A stretch of DNA of 64,000 nt from Enoplolaimus lenunculus (Eukaryota > Nematoda > Enoplea > Enoplida > Thoracostomopsidae), in assembly GCA_030248215.1 (NCBI GenBank), contig JASANG010003160.1, positions 62,001 through 126,000 of the forward strand. The letters are read 5' to 3'. A program made the translations under genes and the position numbers. Position 1 is the stretch's first letter. Each line of letters opens with the position of its first letter. The notes beneath the pieces were generated by a model. That model searched no databases. It was given only the letters and a program-made list of their open reading frames with translations, and was not told where the DNA came from. Shown one piece after another: positions 10,612 to 22,116 of the stretch.

Positions 10612-11974
10612 ATAAGTAATAGCGCTTTGCTACGCAACCGGTTCATTTTAATGTTTCTCTGCTTACAAAAAAGCGTTTGAAAGATGCTGTTTGCAACGCG
10701 GTTATAAGAGTGTTTTTTGTTGCGATTCTATATTGTTCAGGATCGGAGTGACAAATAATTGATCACACGCTTCCACAACCTTGCTAGCATACTTCTAGGG
10801 CTAAAATAGTCAGTTTTTTCGTAGCCAAACGCACACGAAAACTACGCTGTGACTTGAATCAAAGACTACTTTTGACAATATTTTGCCAATCATTGGTATA
10901 CAGCGGTTGTATATATTTGTTACGTCACATTCTTCATTCATTCACCATTGTCGTCATGGAGCGAGTAATTTTTACACTCACGGCCCTTCGACGGGCAGCT
11001 CGGAACTATCAGTTCAAATTTGAATCTAAGCACACCGATAGCTGACCTCACGAAAAGCTGTGAAATTCATACAGTCCAGTTTTACAACTGGGATTGGTTC
11101 CGTTGAAACCAACGTTTATCTTACTCATAACCCATTTGTCTACGTAAAATAAAACATATGCCTAAACATTTATTACCAGTTTTCAAACCAGAAGAATTGT
11201 TTTATAAGTTAACATTTTGACCAATTCAACTTAAGTTAAATATACTGAAATAGAGATCAGATGTCCCGAAAATGTTAAATTACCATAACTGATAAAGCCA
11301 CGCCGAGCATACACGCATTAAAGTTATCTAAAAATAACAAAACTTTCGTCGCTGATTTTGCACGTCATCGGATATTTGAAAAGATTATAAATTTAAAATA
11401 ATTTTTAAGTAATTCAACTCGACGAAATATTGTAATCTAAGTTATTAAAGCTCGAACGCGCCACATACGTATTTTGGACAGCCCTCCAGCTGCTGTATTG
11501 ATTGTTTTATAAATAAACAAGTCACAGCATATATGCAAATTATTCACACATTCATAAAAAAAGTTTGATGCGAAATATTTTAGGGATGCAAATTTGCAAC
11601 CACGTTGACTATAGTTAAAGTTATAAGCCACGATAATAATAAATTATCAAGGACTGATAGAACACAGTTCAAAATCGCTGTTTACTTGTGAACCGCTTAT
11701 AACCAGCTCACAAATATTAATAACATGATAGTCTAAGTAAATTACATAGCTAGTAAATCTTTACGGTTTTGACGCCACGGAATAATTTATACAATTAAGT
11801 TAGCATTTTAAACAATCTATATTAATGCTAAAAATTGATGTTAAGATCCTGGAAATAGAAAACCAACTGAACGGAATATTTATTAAAATGACATACGTCG
11901 CCGATCTGATGAATACTAAGCAATTTGCGGCGAACAACAAACGTAGTAAAATCGTTATACTGGTGTTTCCTATA
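10612..11974. other. No gene or element recognised
   Basis: AT-rich single-copy-looking DNA. The longest open frames are about 60 codons, overlap on opposite strands and show no known domain. Confidence 0.4.
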
Positions 11975-12215
11975 TGTAGCTTGAGTATGTGCAGAGTGTG
12001 TAATGCTAAAACACATACATACTCGTGCCCATATACCACCAAAGGAAATTATGATATCGGCCGCGTGGTGTAATGGGTAGCACGTTTGACTCGCGAGCGA
12101 GAGGTCCGAGGTTCGATTCCCGCCGTGGCCATATCTGTCGGAGAAATTAAGGGAAAAACCAATTATATTTGCAGTACTTTGGGGAAAGGGGTCGTCCCGT
12201 CCGTGCAGTTCTGAC
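11975..12215 (+). repeat. tRNA-like repeat unit, copy 1
   Basis: A 72-nt tRNA-like core (12059-12130) starts GGCCGCGTGGTGTAATGGGT, has GGTTCGATTCC and ends CGTGGCC. The 7-bp acceptor stem pairs with one G-U. The T-stem (CGAGG versus CCCGC) does not pair, so it is probably not a working tRNA. About 85 bp upstream and 85 bp downstream are shared with 60050-60290. Confidence 0.65.
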
Positions 12216-12443
12216 AGCGTTGACGTTGGCATTCCATAATAAGAATAGCAACTTTGATACACCATACCTTCGGAATCTGAACAGATCAATAATTATTTAT
12301 TGCATTCTGCAATAGATTTTAGCGATTCAAATGAACATATTTTAAAACTTTATATTTGTGACAGAAAAATTAACGCGCACAGAAATAGCTTAAGATGTTG
12401 AAAATATGCGGGATTGGTTCCATCAAGAGTCGATGATGCATAT

Positions 12444-12715
12444 TTCAACAAGAGTATGCAACTGAGTACATTTTGTTAGAAAAGAATGTACCCGGCACGC
12501 ATTGATCATCTTATTTAGAGGGGGGTACAGCCTGTGCGAACCATGACATTTTATGTATCCGGCAACAAAAACTGCTCCGTTTACAGTTTATTTTAGGGTT
12601 ATTGCATGTGACAGCGACCCCCATTTAAGCAAGGGCGGTCGGCCAAAACCGCAACGCCGGCTGGTACCATTTGTACCACGCGGAACCCACAAGAGTTGCA
12701 CACTCTTGTATCATC
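12444..12715. mobile_element. Foldback element with GAGTGTGCAACT ends
   Basis: The left end is CAAGAGTATGCAACTGAGTA and the right end is CACAAGAGTTGCACACTCTT. It shares GGCGGTCGGCCAAAACCGCA with the copy at 3604. The frame at 12553-12750 is incidental. Confidence 0.6.
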
Positions 12716-12859
12716 TTGCTTCAATGAACAATCGAGACCAACCCTCTTAGCTGTTTTTTTAACAAAATCGACCTGAGACGTCAAAAATATTCCTCAACCA
12801 GACAAACTCGGTCAGAAATTTTTACGTTACAATTATCTTCATCGACGTTTAGAGACGCT

Positions 12860-12960
12860 GACTGGGCGCCGCAATGGTACAGGGTTCACTTTGCTATCAC
12901 TAGGACGTCAGTTCGAGACCTTCACGTGCCTGCGTTGTGGCCGCTGAACTATAAGAACCG
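12860..12960 (+). repeat. Weak tRNA-like sequence
   Basis: CGCCGCAATGGTACAGGG followed about 35 nt later by CAGTTCGAGACC recalls a Pol III A box and B box. No cloverleaf could be drawn, so it is only a possible SINE relic. Confidence 0.25.
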
Positions 12961-12995
12961 GTACTATCAAATTTACAATTATATTTTGATAATAT

Positions 12996-13203
12996 GGCGC
13001 ATGTAAAGATCAGGGGCGGAACGTTTTTCTGTGGGAGTAGAAAAGAATAATCTTAAGCTTTAGACGAAATTTTTCCGCATGGCTCAGGCTTAGGCTTGCT
13101 TAGGAATATGCTCATTCTTACGCTTAGGCTTACGCTTTAGGCTCAGGTTTAGGCTCAGGAATACGCTTATAATACAGTTCCGCACCTGTTCTTTACATTG
13201 GCC
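12996..13203 (-). mobile_element. Telomere-hexamer MITE, subtype A
   Basis: The ends are GGCGCATGTAAAGATCAGGG and CACCTGTTCTTTACATTGGCC-like. The flanks GATAATAT and GATAACAT match at 7 of 8 bases. The TTAGGC-type array is degenerate (CTCAGG and TTAGGC variants). Confidence 0.85.
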
Positions 13204-13739
13204 GATAACATGATAAACATACCGTTGTAGTGCGCTACTAAACACATTTAGCACTCTACAACATTGCCTACAAAAAGACCTTCTATACACTTTCTTCCGA
13301 AAGCGTAAAACTTTAACCTAAACCTAAACCTAGGCCCAATCCTAAGCCTGAATTTGACTCCGATACCTAAAAATGTTAAAACCAGTACCGCAGGAAGCGT
13401 ACAAAACAGCGTGAGATTATTGTTTAAAATCACATTTTAGCTACAAATTTCGTATACGAACCGAATATAAACGCGAAAATCGCTAAATGCAGCTATAAAA
13501 TAGCTACAAAATGCATACAAAACGCGCAATATCCATAGTATTAAAAACACTGCTGATGATTCAGTGAATAAGCAGAGAGTATAATCGATTGAGATACAAT
13601 GTTGGCTTTAATCTTATTCAACTCAAGTTGTATAAACATATAAACTTTGAACAAAAAACATAATACAAAAGAAACCACATTCGTATATACCAGACAATAC
13701 ATTTTCGAAGATAAAAGTGTAAAAGACATCAAAGATTTA

Positions 13740-13882
13740 CTGTGCTTTTGCGAAGAAGATTGAACAGTGTAAACGCCGAAGATATCGTATCAAATCTCAG
13801 TGGGGGGTCCACAGCGACGAAGGACGTGTCATTTCGGATATATATCCGGATATTTTTCATATCCGGATATCCGTTGCCCATC
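13740..13882. repeat. GGATATCCGG-rich repeat end
   Basis: It has repeated ATATCCGGATAT then CCGTTGCCCATCTATAG. A relative in the other direction starts GTGATGGGCATTGGATAT near 27521. The GATGGGCA terminus resembles hAT ends; no pair of ends was confirmed. Confidence 0.35.
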
Positions 13883-14013
13883 TATAGGATGTATTCACAA
13901 CCATCAACGCGGTTATTGAAAAGTTTGCGATGCAAACGGTTCAACTTCAAAAAAGCTTTCTGCTGAAATACCGGTGAACAATGCGTATAATGGCTGGCTT
14001 TCCGAAACCCTAC

Positions 14014-14282
14014 TTAATCCTTTGTCACATGAATATTTTCAATTTCAACTGAGACGTAATTTCAAGGTAAGATTCGAACCCCAGTCTCACGGGTGGGAGG
14101 TGTTTACGATGACCACTGAGCTACTGGAGCTTGACGCTCGAGCTCGAGGGTGCTCTCACGTCTTGTAAAGATTTTGCTCTGCGCATATATGTTACAACTG
14201 TTAAGCACTACTCACAGTGTCTATATTGCTCGTATATTATTGTATTTAGTTGCTCATAGTATACTCTGAGTGAAAGGGTTAA
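14014..14282 (-). mobile_element. TTAA-flanked element carrying a tRNA-like unit
   Basis: It lies between TTAA (14014-14017) and TTAA (14279-14282), with ends TTAATCCTTTGTCACATG and CTGAGTGAAAGGGTTAA. On the minus strand it holds an exact A box TAGCTCAGTGG (14113-14123) and a B box GGTTCGAATC (14071-14080). The CCCTTT ends in TTAA resemble piggyBac-type non-autonomous elements. Confidence 0.75.
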
Positions 14283-16096
14283 GTACGACTTTGTACTTTT
14301 AAGTAAGGGCTGAAGCAATTGCTAAACTATTTTGCCGTTTTTAAAAGTGTGCTTAAGTAAATTCTTAAGTCGTTGATTAAATTTGATATACTACAAATTA
14401 AACGCTCAGGCATACTAACCTTGGTCTAATTGATATTGTAGACTAATGATGTCTACTTAATAGAAAGCAAAACTATTGGTTGCTTATTATGGCAATGACC
14501 GATTTTTGGCGTTTCTTTGGCTGTGCTACAAAATTTAAGAACTTACTTGAGTAGGCGACTTCAGTAATTACTTAAGCATAACTTAATACTTCTGTAAGAT
14601 TTCGGAAACCCAGTCATTAACGTCTAACAACGAATTCAATAATTTTGTGCCTGTGGCACTATTAATAAACCTTATATCAAAATATCTGCTAAAACACATT
14701 TTGAACGATAAAATTTTTAAGCACCAGCAACAATTTTAACCCTCTGGAAACTTCTCAACCCACTACTGGATCAAACGAACAGATAAAGGACATTATGAAA
14801 ATCAGCTTTTTAGTAGATCAACTAGATCGATGCAGAACCCATTACCTAGTTTCACGAGTCAACTGAGGGAAATTGTCGAGTTCACCTAAAACCGTTAACT
14901 TCAACTTGTATTCTTGCGAAGCTGACGCGTGAATATCCGTTTCCGTTTCCGTCACTTTTACACTCCGTAACCTATTAGTCGGGCAGTGGCGTTCTTGGTC
15001 CAATCGCTACCGCTTCGCGTTTCATTGTGTTCCGGTTGAAAAAATGTTCATCTGGCTACCCACTTAGTCGCAGGCTTGACTCTGGTGGAGTCGAATTTTA
15101 CTCAGTTTGTGTAGTCCCGTAGAACCTGTTTCCGATGGAGTCAATTTGACTCACCGGTTTTTTGCAGTGTACCCACCGTGTTCATTATACAATGAACAGA
15201 CTGAAACTAACACCAAACATTTAGGTTTTCTACAAACCAGTTGCTATTTCATTTGTTTCGTACTTTAGTCATAATTATAAACCAAGCCTGAAACCCAATT
15301 TATAAGCTGATAACAGCTCGTATATTTATTGTTGGTTAGAACAATTGAAAAATATTGACTATAAAATTTGTAGTAGAAATTATAATGTGTCACCTAAACA
15401 GCTAATAATAACAGCAAATAATGAAGTTTTTTTCCAATACTTTTCGTTGAATAGCGATTGTTTCAAAATATGAACGGGTGTCGCGGTTTAGCGCCTTGTA
15501 GCAAAAACTTGCACGTGTTAATAGGGCTTAACAGTTACTGGTATTCTTTAATATATAGAATAGATACTTTGCGTGTTTTCGGTTATCCCCCCAGCCCGTG
15601 TTATAGCCCAGAAGTGGTCGGATTTTGAAAATTTTTTGCATACTTCTCATGATTTGCCGTGATCAATTCACACCCAAATTTGAATTTTTGAAAAATTCGA
15701 TTTTTCAAGCCCAAGGCCCCTCTCGGGACCCAAAAAATATTTTGGTCCTAAAGTTTAGCAAATTATACACCATTTGATGCTGCTTAGAAGGAATTTTTCT
15801 CGTTAGAAAATTTTTGATGATAAAACGATAAGGTCCATCTTACAATTCTTTGTCCAAGAAAATTTTCTGGTAATAAAATAAGTTCCCTACCTTACAATTT
15901 TTGGCGTTTCATAATATTTTCCAGCCCGCCCATCGTCAATAATTTTTGGATCTGCCTCTCATCAGCGCATACAATTTCACTCGCTGTGATTTGCCAAAGT
16001 TTTGAAAACATGGAATTTTGTCTAATTAATTTTTCTCAATCGAACAACTTTAAACAAATCAAATATTGAAGAAGACAAAATACTTATCGCGATTCT
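14283..16096. other. No gene; one mariner-like MITE fragment
   Basis: The only recognised repeat is the right half of a GAGTCAA element at 15072-15171, ending GACTCACCGGTTTTTTGCAG. The remainder is AT-rich with no open frame over 60 codons. Confidence 0.45.
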
Positions 16097-16378
16097 GGCC
16101 AATCCATAGAACAGGGCCAAAACAGTAGTATAAGCATATTCCTAAGCCTACGTTTAAGCCTAAGCCTAAGCATAAGCCTAAGCCTAAGCGTAAGAATGAT
16201 CCTATTTCTAAGCCTAAGCCTAAGCATAAGAATGATCCTATTTCTAAGCCTAAGCCTAAGCGTAAGAATGATCCTATTTCTAAGCCTAAGCCTAAGCGTA
16301 AGAATGATCCTATTTCTAAGCCTAAGCCTAAGCGTAAGAATGATCCTATTTCTAAGCCTAAGCCTAAGCCTAAACATA
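16097..16378 (+). mobile_element. Truncated telomere-hexamer MITE with 36-bp array
   Basis: The left end GGCCAATCCATAGAACAGGG is intact, but the right end is missing after CCTAAACATAAAC. From 16190 to about 16372 a 36-bp unit made of TAAGAATGATCCTATTTC plus three CTAAGC-type hexamers repeats about five times. The minus-strand frame of leucine/arginine repeats is a by-product of the array. Confidence 0.8.
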
Positions 16379-17195
16379 AACAAGTATTTCCTGTTTAGCG
16401 GAGCGGAAACAGAAACGGACATCGATTTTTATCCTGAAAATTTCAGGTTAATAGGATAACGCATATTCATCTTGAAAACCATTAGCATAAAACCATTTAA
16501 CATGTCTTCTGCAATATTAGCACATTTTAAAGTGTAATTTTAAAATAAAAACACCAACCCAACAGGTTAACTTTTAAATTTTACTGCTAACCTTGTATCC
16601 ATAGTTGTATATACTTGCAGTATCAAAGTTTAACTGTAAAATGTAAACAAATCCCGTTTATGCAGTCGGGTAACTGTGTCAAATACAGCGGCGCATCGTT
16701 TGAACTCGGGTTTCGTTTGGAAATATGATACTGAAAGTTTAGTTCACAAGCCAACCAGCCGAGAAACTGCGGGCCCCAGTCCTTTGCGCCGAACGTACCA
16801 TTTTGTTGCTATGACTATTCGTGCACCTGCTCATATGTTCAGTGTATCTACATCCTGCCTTATCCCCAATCAGAATTTGGTTCCGGTAACACGGAAGCCG
16901 GCGAAAACATCTAAACGCGGTTTCACTTAAAATTTTTTCCGGCGACTCGCCTACGTTCTCAATTTTTAACAGTTGAAATATTCCGATTGCAAATTACGCG
17001 TTTCGAATGATAAAATTTTAAAACATGTTTGCGTATATTTAGAATCAAATTTTCGGCCTAAAATTGTATCGCTATCATCGAGTGTCTGAAATTGCGTAAT
17101 TTGTTATAAAGCAAGAGTCAATTGAACGCTAAAAAATTTAGCAGCAGAGGGCATTCTACAAACACATGAACATTATCTTCAACGACAGTTTTTCC

Positions 17196-17350
17196 GGCCC
17201 ATGTTTAGAACAGGGCCGGATCGTTTTCTGACGGGGCTGTAACAGAGTCAGTTTAAGCTTTAAACTAGCTTTTTTGCTTACGCTTAGGCCTAGGCTTAGG
17301 CTTAGGAACATGTTTACACTACTGTTCCGGCCCTGTTCTATACATGTGCC
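17196..17350 (-). mobile_element. Telomere-hexamer MITE, subtype B
   Basis: It starts GGCCCATGTTTAGAACAGGG and ends CCCTGTTCTATACATGTGCC. The flanks GTTTTTCC and ATTTTTCC match at 7 of 8 bases. At 155 bp it is a short copy with few hexamers. Confidence 0.88.
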
Positions 17351-17621
17351 ATTTTTCCTATAGCAAAACAATAAACAAAGTTTGGGGTGTCAAAAAACTT
17401 TGACAGTCTATCGTTTGTGTACAATCTTTTGTGGCAGAACTTAAACTGTAAAATTGTGATCTTTCCGTTCGTGAACTTTAGTTTCGCCGATTCACATGAT
17501 TTGCAAAAATACCTTGAATCTACATTAAGTACATTTTTGCCCATTGATATATACTTACACCGGTTTCCTTTCCGTAACATGTATCCCACTCACAGCAAAT
17601 AAATACGTTTGGGTGACACAG

Positions 17622-17790
17622 GCCATAGCCAGCTCACCTTGCTAGGGGGAACAAACGTTTTTCAGGAGGGGCATTCAAGGGTTTCCAATGACTTAATACA
17701 AGCAAGATTGACAATCGCCTAGTGGAGGCAGAAATTTTTCCAGGGGTGGCCGAGCGTCCCCCGGCCCTGCCCCACCTTGCCTAGCGTTCC
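17622..17790. repeat. CCAGCTCACCTTGCTAGGGGG repeat copy
   Basis: It begins GCCAGCTCACCTTGCTAGGG and continues with CATTCAAGGGTTTCCAATGA and GCAAGATTGACAAT, in the family order. Confidence 0.5.
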
Positions 17791-18502
17791 AGGGTGACAA
17801 TTTGTCCATATTAGTTTCCCAAAAATCCAACAACTTCCACCAGGTACAAGGGTTGTAATACGTTCTCACGCCTTTCACTTTGCGGCCTTATGGACCACAT
17901 TCTCCACAAGAAACTACGGTCTGGCCATGGTAAATTTCTAAAAAATTGACAAACGTTAAACCTAATTCGCAAGCTACACCTAAAGTGACTCTAGAAGCTA
18001 ACCTCACGGTTCTGAAACATAGTTGCGTCTGACGAGAGTAAAAACATCAAAATGAGCATTGATACGCAAAATGTGCTTAATCAAAATCATTTATATATCG
18101 GGATCGCTTTTGTCCATAGAAAATAATACCTATTAACCGCTGGTATGACACATAAAACAATGAATTAAAGACATAATGCATACTTATGCCAATTGTTGGC
18201 AACACAGCAGTTGTCCAGTGAAAAAACATATCTGATCAAAGAAACCTAATCATCGCTCGCATCATACGGCGTTAGTGCTTTTTGAAACAATGGATGTTAG
18301 GTAAACATTTAAGCATCTTTGTTATAAAAGTAACGCCAGGTTCAAATTTGTTACAGTTGAAAATTTTCAATTGAAACCGCCACATAAACCCGGCAGAACA
18401 GCCATTGTTTCTATTGTCACAATTTTACGGTTTGATGTATTGCGAAAATGTATATATTGACCGACGGTAACTAAGCAGATCTTTGCTAAAAGTACTCGAA
18501 AC

Positions 18503-18651
18503 GGCTCATGTATTGAACAGGGCCGGATCGTTTTCCAGAGGGGCTGTAATAGAATCAGTTTAAGCTTTAGACTAATTTTTTTGCTTAGGCTTAAGCTTAG
18601 GCTTACGAATACGCTTATACTACTGTTTCGGCCTTGTTTTAGACATTGGCC
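18503..18651 (-). mobile_element. Telomere-hexamer MITE, subtype B
   Basis: It starts GGCTCATGTATTGAACAGGG and ends CCTTGTTTTAGACATTGGCC. The flanks CTCGAAAC and CTAGAAAC match at 7 of 8 bases. It directly abuts the next element. Confidence 0.88.
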
Positions 18652-18660
18652 CTAGAAACT

Positions 18661-19262
18661 AGGCAATTTGAAGAACAAAGCCGTAACAGTAAAACAGTAC
18701 TGTACTGACCCGAATAAGTCGGGGGTAACAAGAGGGGGTCCCCGTTTTGAGTTCCAATCAATAGGAGCCCGTATGCCTAATAAAAGTCCGTAAGCGGATA
18801 GAGTCCCTAAGCCCAAATTACAGCCCATAAATGCCAATTACCCGTAATTGTAGCGCATAAATGACTACAGAACCAAATAAACTTGAGTTCGAAACTTTAA
18901 AGCGTACTTAAATATCGAAAGTATATTCCGAAAACCTTGCATTATCGCTTAAGCTATTGACGCAAGAGAAATAAACGTTTAATTCAACAGATAGTTGCAA
19001 TACCGGATATATTTCAGTAACGAAGAATGGCGGAGCGTGGGTTAAAAATAAATAACAGTCCGTTACCGAATAACAGAATGTTCCCTCTTGAAAGGCCAAA
19101 TAAATATCAGTCCCCCCTCCTATTGGGTCACTACAGTATACTCCTAAGCTCAAGCACGAAAATAAGCTTATACCTAAGCCTAAGGGAAGCATGTCTAAAG
19201 CTTGAGTTTACTCCATTGCAATCCTGCAGAAAACTGTTCCACCCCCAATCTTTACATGGGTC
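18661..19262 (+). mobile_element. Telomere-hexamer MITE split by a TA element
   Basis: The left part AGGCAATTTGAAGAACAAAG (from 18661) and the right part with CCTAAG repeats (19138-19262, ending TCTTTACATGGGTC) together make a normal copy of about 172 bp. The intervening 18705-19131 is a separate element, so that one inserted later. Confidence 0.7.
18705..19131 (-). mobile_element. TA-flanked MITE with GTGACCCGAATAAG ends
   Basis: It lies between TA dinucleotides (18703-18704 and 19132-19133), with ends CTGACCCGAATAAG and CTATTGGGTCAC. It shares an internal CCAATCAATAGGAG-type stretch with copies at 22117 and 42456. TA targets suggest Tc1/mariner-type mobilisation. Confidence 0.65.
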
Positions 19263-19302
19263 AAAACGCTATATAGCTTCATTGTAGCTAAAAGTTTGCA
19301 TG

Positions 19303-19376
19303 TCTGCGTAGCTCAGTGGTTAACGCAGCGGACCAGTAATTCATAGTCGTGGGTTCAAAGCTCACCGCATCCGTAG
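19303..19376 (+). repeat. tRNA-like sequence
   Basis: CTGCGTAGCTCAGTGGTTAA fits a Pol III A box and GGGTTCAAAGCTC is a weakened B box about 40 nt further on. The stems are not convincingly tRNA, so this is probably a tRNA-derived repeat. Confidence 0.4.
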
Positions 19377-19589
19377 CAAAATTTTGGTGAAGGACTCTAT
19401 ATGGTACGGCTTAACTTAGAATTACACATGATTTTGAACTACGATCCGAACTTCTATGTCGGATACTAAGGTTAAGAATAAGAACCCAAGTGCAAACACG
19501 CTCACTTGGATATTTTGAACCTTTTTATTGTTATTGGATGTATAATTTCTATAGATTTAAAAGGAATTTCGCCTGTTCTGAATGTTGTA

Positions 19590-19861
19590 TTAACCCCTTC
19601 TCACATTGAGTTGCCTATAGGCAACTAATCGCAGTATATATACGTTAAATAATGTATATCGAACCGTGTTTAACAATTGCAACACGTATACATAGTACTA
19701 AATCACCACAAGACGTGAGAGGCCCCCTCGGGCTCGAGCGTCAAGCTCCTATAGCTGAGTGGTGATGGTATACGCCTCACACTCCAGTCACCGGAGTTCG
19801 AATCCTAGCATAAAAATAGGTCTCAGGGGAAATAGAAAATATTCATGTGAGAAAGGGTTAA
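19590..19861 (+). mobile_element. TTAA-flanked element carrying a tRNA-like unit
   Basis: TTAA occurs at both ends (19590-19593 and 19858-19861), with inverted ends TTAACCCCTTCTCACATTGA and TTCATGTGAGAAAGGGTTAA. The A box TAGCTGAGTGG is at 19752-19762 and the B box AGTTCGAATCC at 19795-19805. It is very close to the copy at 42130. Confidence 0.82.
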
Positions 19862-20164
19862 TGAATTTGCTTGTGAAGTTGCCAACGCCTTTTACTGCAA
19901 GACACTGCGGAATGTATGTGCAGCTGTATAGAGCTATTTCAGATTGGTATTAGCGGGTTCAGCTTAAAGGTGCGTTATTTGACAGGAAACTCTAATGCCG
20001 ACGCGAGTTCTGAACTTGTAGACGTAGAATCGCCTCATGGTTTTGGGAAGTGCCTTTTTTGGTTGAGTCGGCTATCCTGCATCGTAACGCATAACTTAGT
20101 AAAGACAACAAAGGCTCTAAGACAATTAAACATTAGCGGTAAGGTGGTTAGTTCATAGTCAGGT

Positions 20165-21137
20165 CAGGGTTGTTGGCCGGAAAAAAATTACCGGGAAAAA
20201 ATTGCTTTTTTTCATTTTTTTCTATCCTTTTCCGAGGGGGGTGGAAAAAAAGTGGAAAAAATACAAAAAACGATTCTCAAATATAATTTGCAGATAAATA
20301 TGATATATAACGTTTTTAGACGACATGTAACTAATTTTCATGCAACACATTAACAGTGCCCGTGCGTATATGTCCACCAGGACACATTGTTTGTCCGAAA
20401 AACGCGAAAATTGCATCATATAAATATATAAATAGATTTCAGAATTGAAACTTTGCCTCAATTGACACAAGACTACGTATATAGCTTCAACCTCTCTTTG
20501 CTCGTGAGGTTGCAGCAATTGAGAGGCTTCGATGTCATAAAATACTCAAAAGTATCTTGGTATTTAATATATACTTACAAAAAACAAGAGTGTCTTCGTT
20601 TGCTCGCTCCACTCATTAGTTTCTGATGTTCTGATGACCTCCTTCGGTTATTCCATGCCAAAACGTAAATTTTTTAAAAATATGAACTTTAAGATCTCAA
20701 ATTACTCCACTGAACTCAAAATGTCTTTGTCGAAAAATTACACAAATTATATACCATTTGACACAGGTTGCGGAGCTAAGACCAATATTGTGAAAAGTTT
20801 CGCAATCAGACGTCTGCCTAACGAGTTAATGATATATAATTTGTCCAACTTACAAAAAAATTTTGAGTCCCAATGGGCTGAACTTGTGGCCTTAAAAATC
20901 AAATTTTTCAAAAATTCAGATGTGGACATGGAATAATCAGAGGATGTCATCAGAAGCTCAAATATGCAAAAACGTTGAAAATGCAAGCATTTTTGGGCAA
21001 GCGACGGCTAAGGGTGGGCTAACGGGTCACTCAGACAAAGAATATACTTTTTCCATTTTTTTTTTATTTTTTCCGGAAAAGATGGAAAAAATTCATTTTT
21101 CTCCGGTCATAATTTTTTTCCGGAAAAAACAACCCTG
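20165..21137. mobile_element. hAT-like element with CAGGGTTGTT ends
   Basis: The left end is CAGGGTTGTTGGCCGGAAAA and the right end is TTTTTCCGGAAAAAACAACCCTG-like, a clear inverse pair followed by A-rich arms. The flanks AGTCAGGT and GCTCAGGT match at 6 of 8 bases, as for hAT. The 100-codon frame at 20634-20936 has no recognised transposase motif. Confidence 0.65.
20627..20955. mobile_element. Foldback element nested in the hAT-like element
   Basis: GATGACCTCCTTCGGTTATT at the left matches the inverse of AATAATCAGAGGATGTCATC at the right. It sits wholly inside the 20165-21137 element and is therefore probably a younger insertion. Confidence 0.5.
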
Positions 21138-21699
21138 GCTCAGGTGTCACAAATACGTGAAAAAATTTCACTTTTCTGTTGTAACTAATTTAAGCTGTCT
21201 AAAGTTTTCTTGTTCTTGCTCTTAGTGCACAGCGTACGACTGATTTTCGGAAAGTGTAGAAATATTTGTCCTATTTTACAACGCTTGGACTTACGGTACC
21301 TTTTCAAATCCTTCTTTATAAAACTGTGTAAAGCTGTATTAAATGAAAATCTGAACTCGAGTTTAGTCCTGAACCCAAAGCGAATTTGTATTTTCTGACT
21401 TTCAGCCGCGGCTGAAATTATGACAAAAAAAGTCAAAACAAAATTCTTAGACTCTAAATCACATCGAAGAACTTCTATTAGCTCTCAACGAGAACATATC
21501 TCATATATCTTAAGCAATACAAGGTTCCGGTTTGGTGATTAAGACCAAGCATTTTTGCTGACTTTTCAGACATTAAGCTCAGCCGAATACCCTAAATTTA
21601 CTATCTAAGATGCGCCAAAGACGTAAACTTAGGTTGGGTTTAGTCTGAGCTCAATCCGAAATATCTTTGAAATTTGATTATTTATATACAGTCTTAAGA

Positions 21700-21960
21700 A
21701 TATAAACGGAGCAACTTTGTTACATACATAAAAACCAGAAAATTAATTCTATATGTGTGATTTATGTAATGCAAGTACACTGAATTTATAGCAGACACCT
21801 TCTCATTGGTTGATGAAAAATGCAAGTTCTGCGTGCAATTTGTAGCTGCAAGTTCTTGCAGCAAAACCTTACACATGCGTATAGGGCTATATTCACTTAT
21901 ATTTAATACGGTAAACAACACGCTTGTATAACTACAATGCGCTCCCAGTTCCGAGTTTAA
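21700..21960. repeat. TGCAAGTT-rich repeat
   Basis: It contains AAATGCAAGTTCTGCGTGCA, GCTGCAAGTTCTTGCAGC and AGGGCTATATTCAC, which resemble the arms of the foldback element at 37989-38435. Its boundaries are uncertain. Confidence 0.35.
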
Positions 21961-22116
21961 ATAAATTTTATTACGGGTAAAACAATGGTAAAGAATATGA
22001 AGCTATTTCAAGAAGCCTAGGGTATAATATATTTATCTCTGAAAGTATTGAACAAACAACAAATTTGTACTTGTACAGGATTTAGAATAACCTGCTAGAT
22101 TGGATTGCATACTGCA

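Noticed and set aside
12059-12130. Functional tRNA gene
   Set aside because: The T-stem does not pair, the anticodon stem has a mismatch, and the same defects recur in dispersed copies.
11828-12289. 153-codon minus-strand gene
   Set aside because: Much of it is the complement of the tRNA-like repeat unit. A similar frame occurs at the other copy (59946-60305), as expected for a repeat.
20634-20936. 100-codon frame as hAT transposase
   Set aside because: It shows no transposase motif and coincides with the arms of a nested foldback element.
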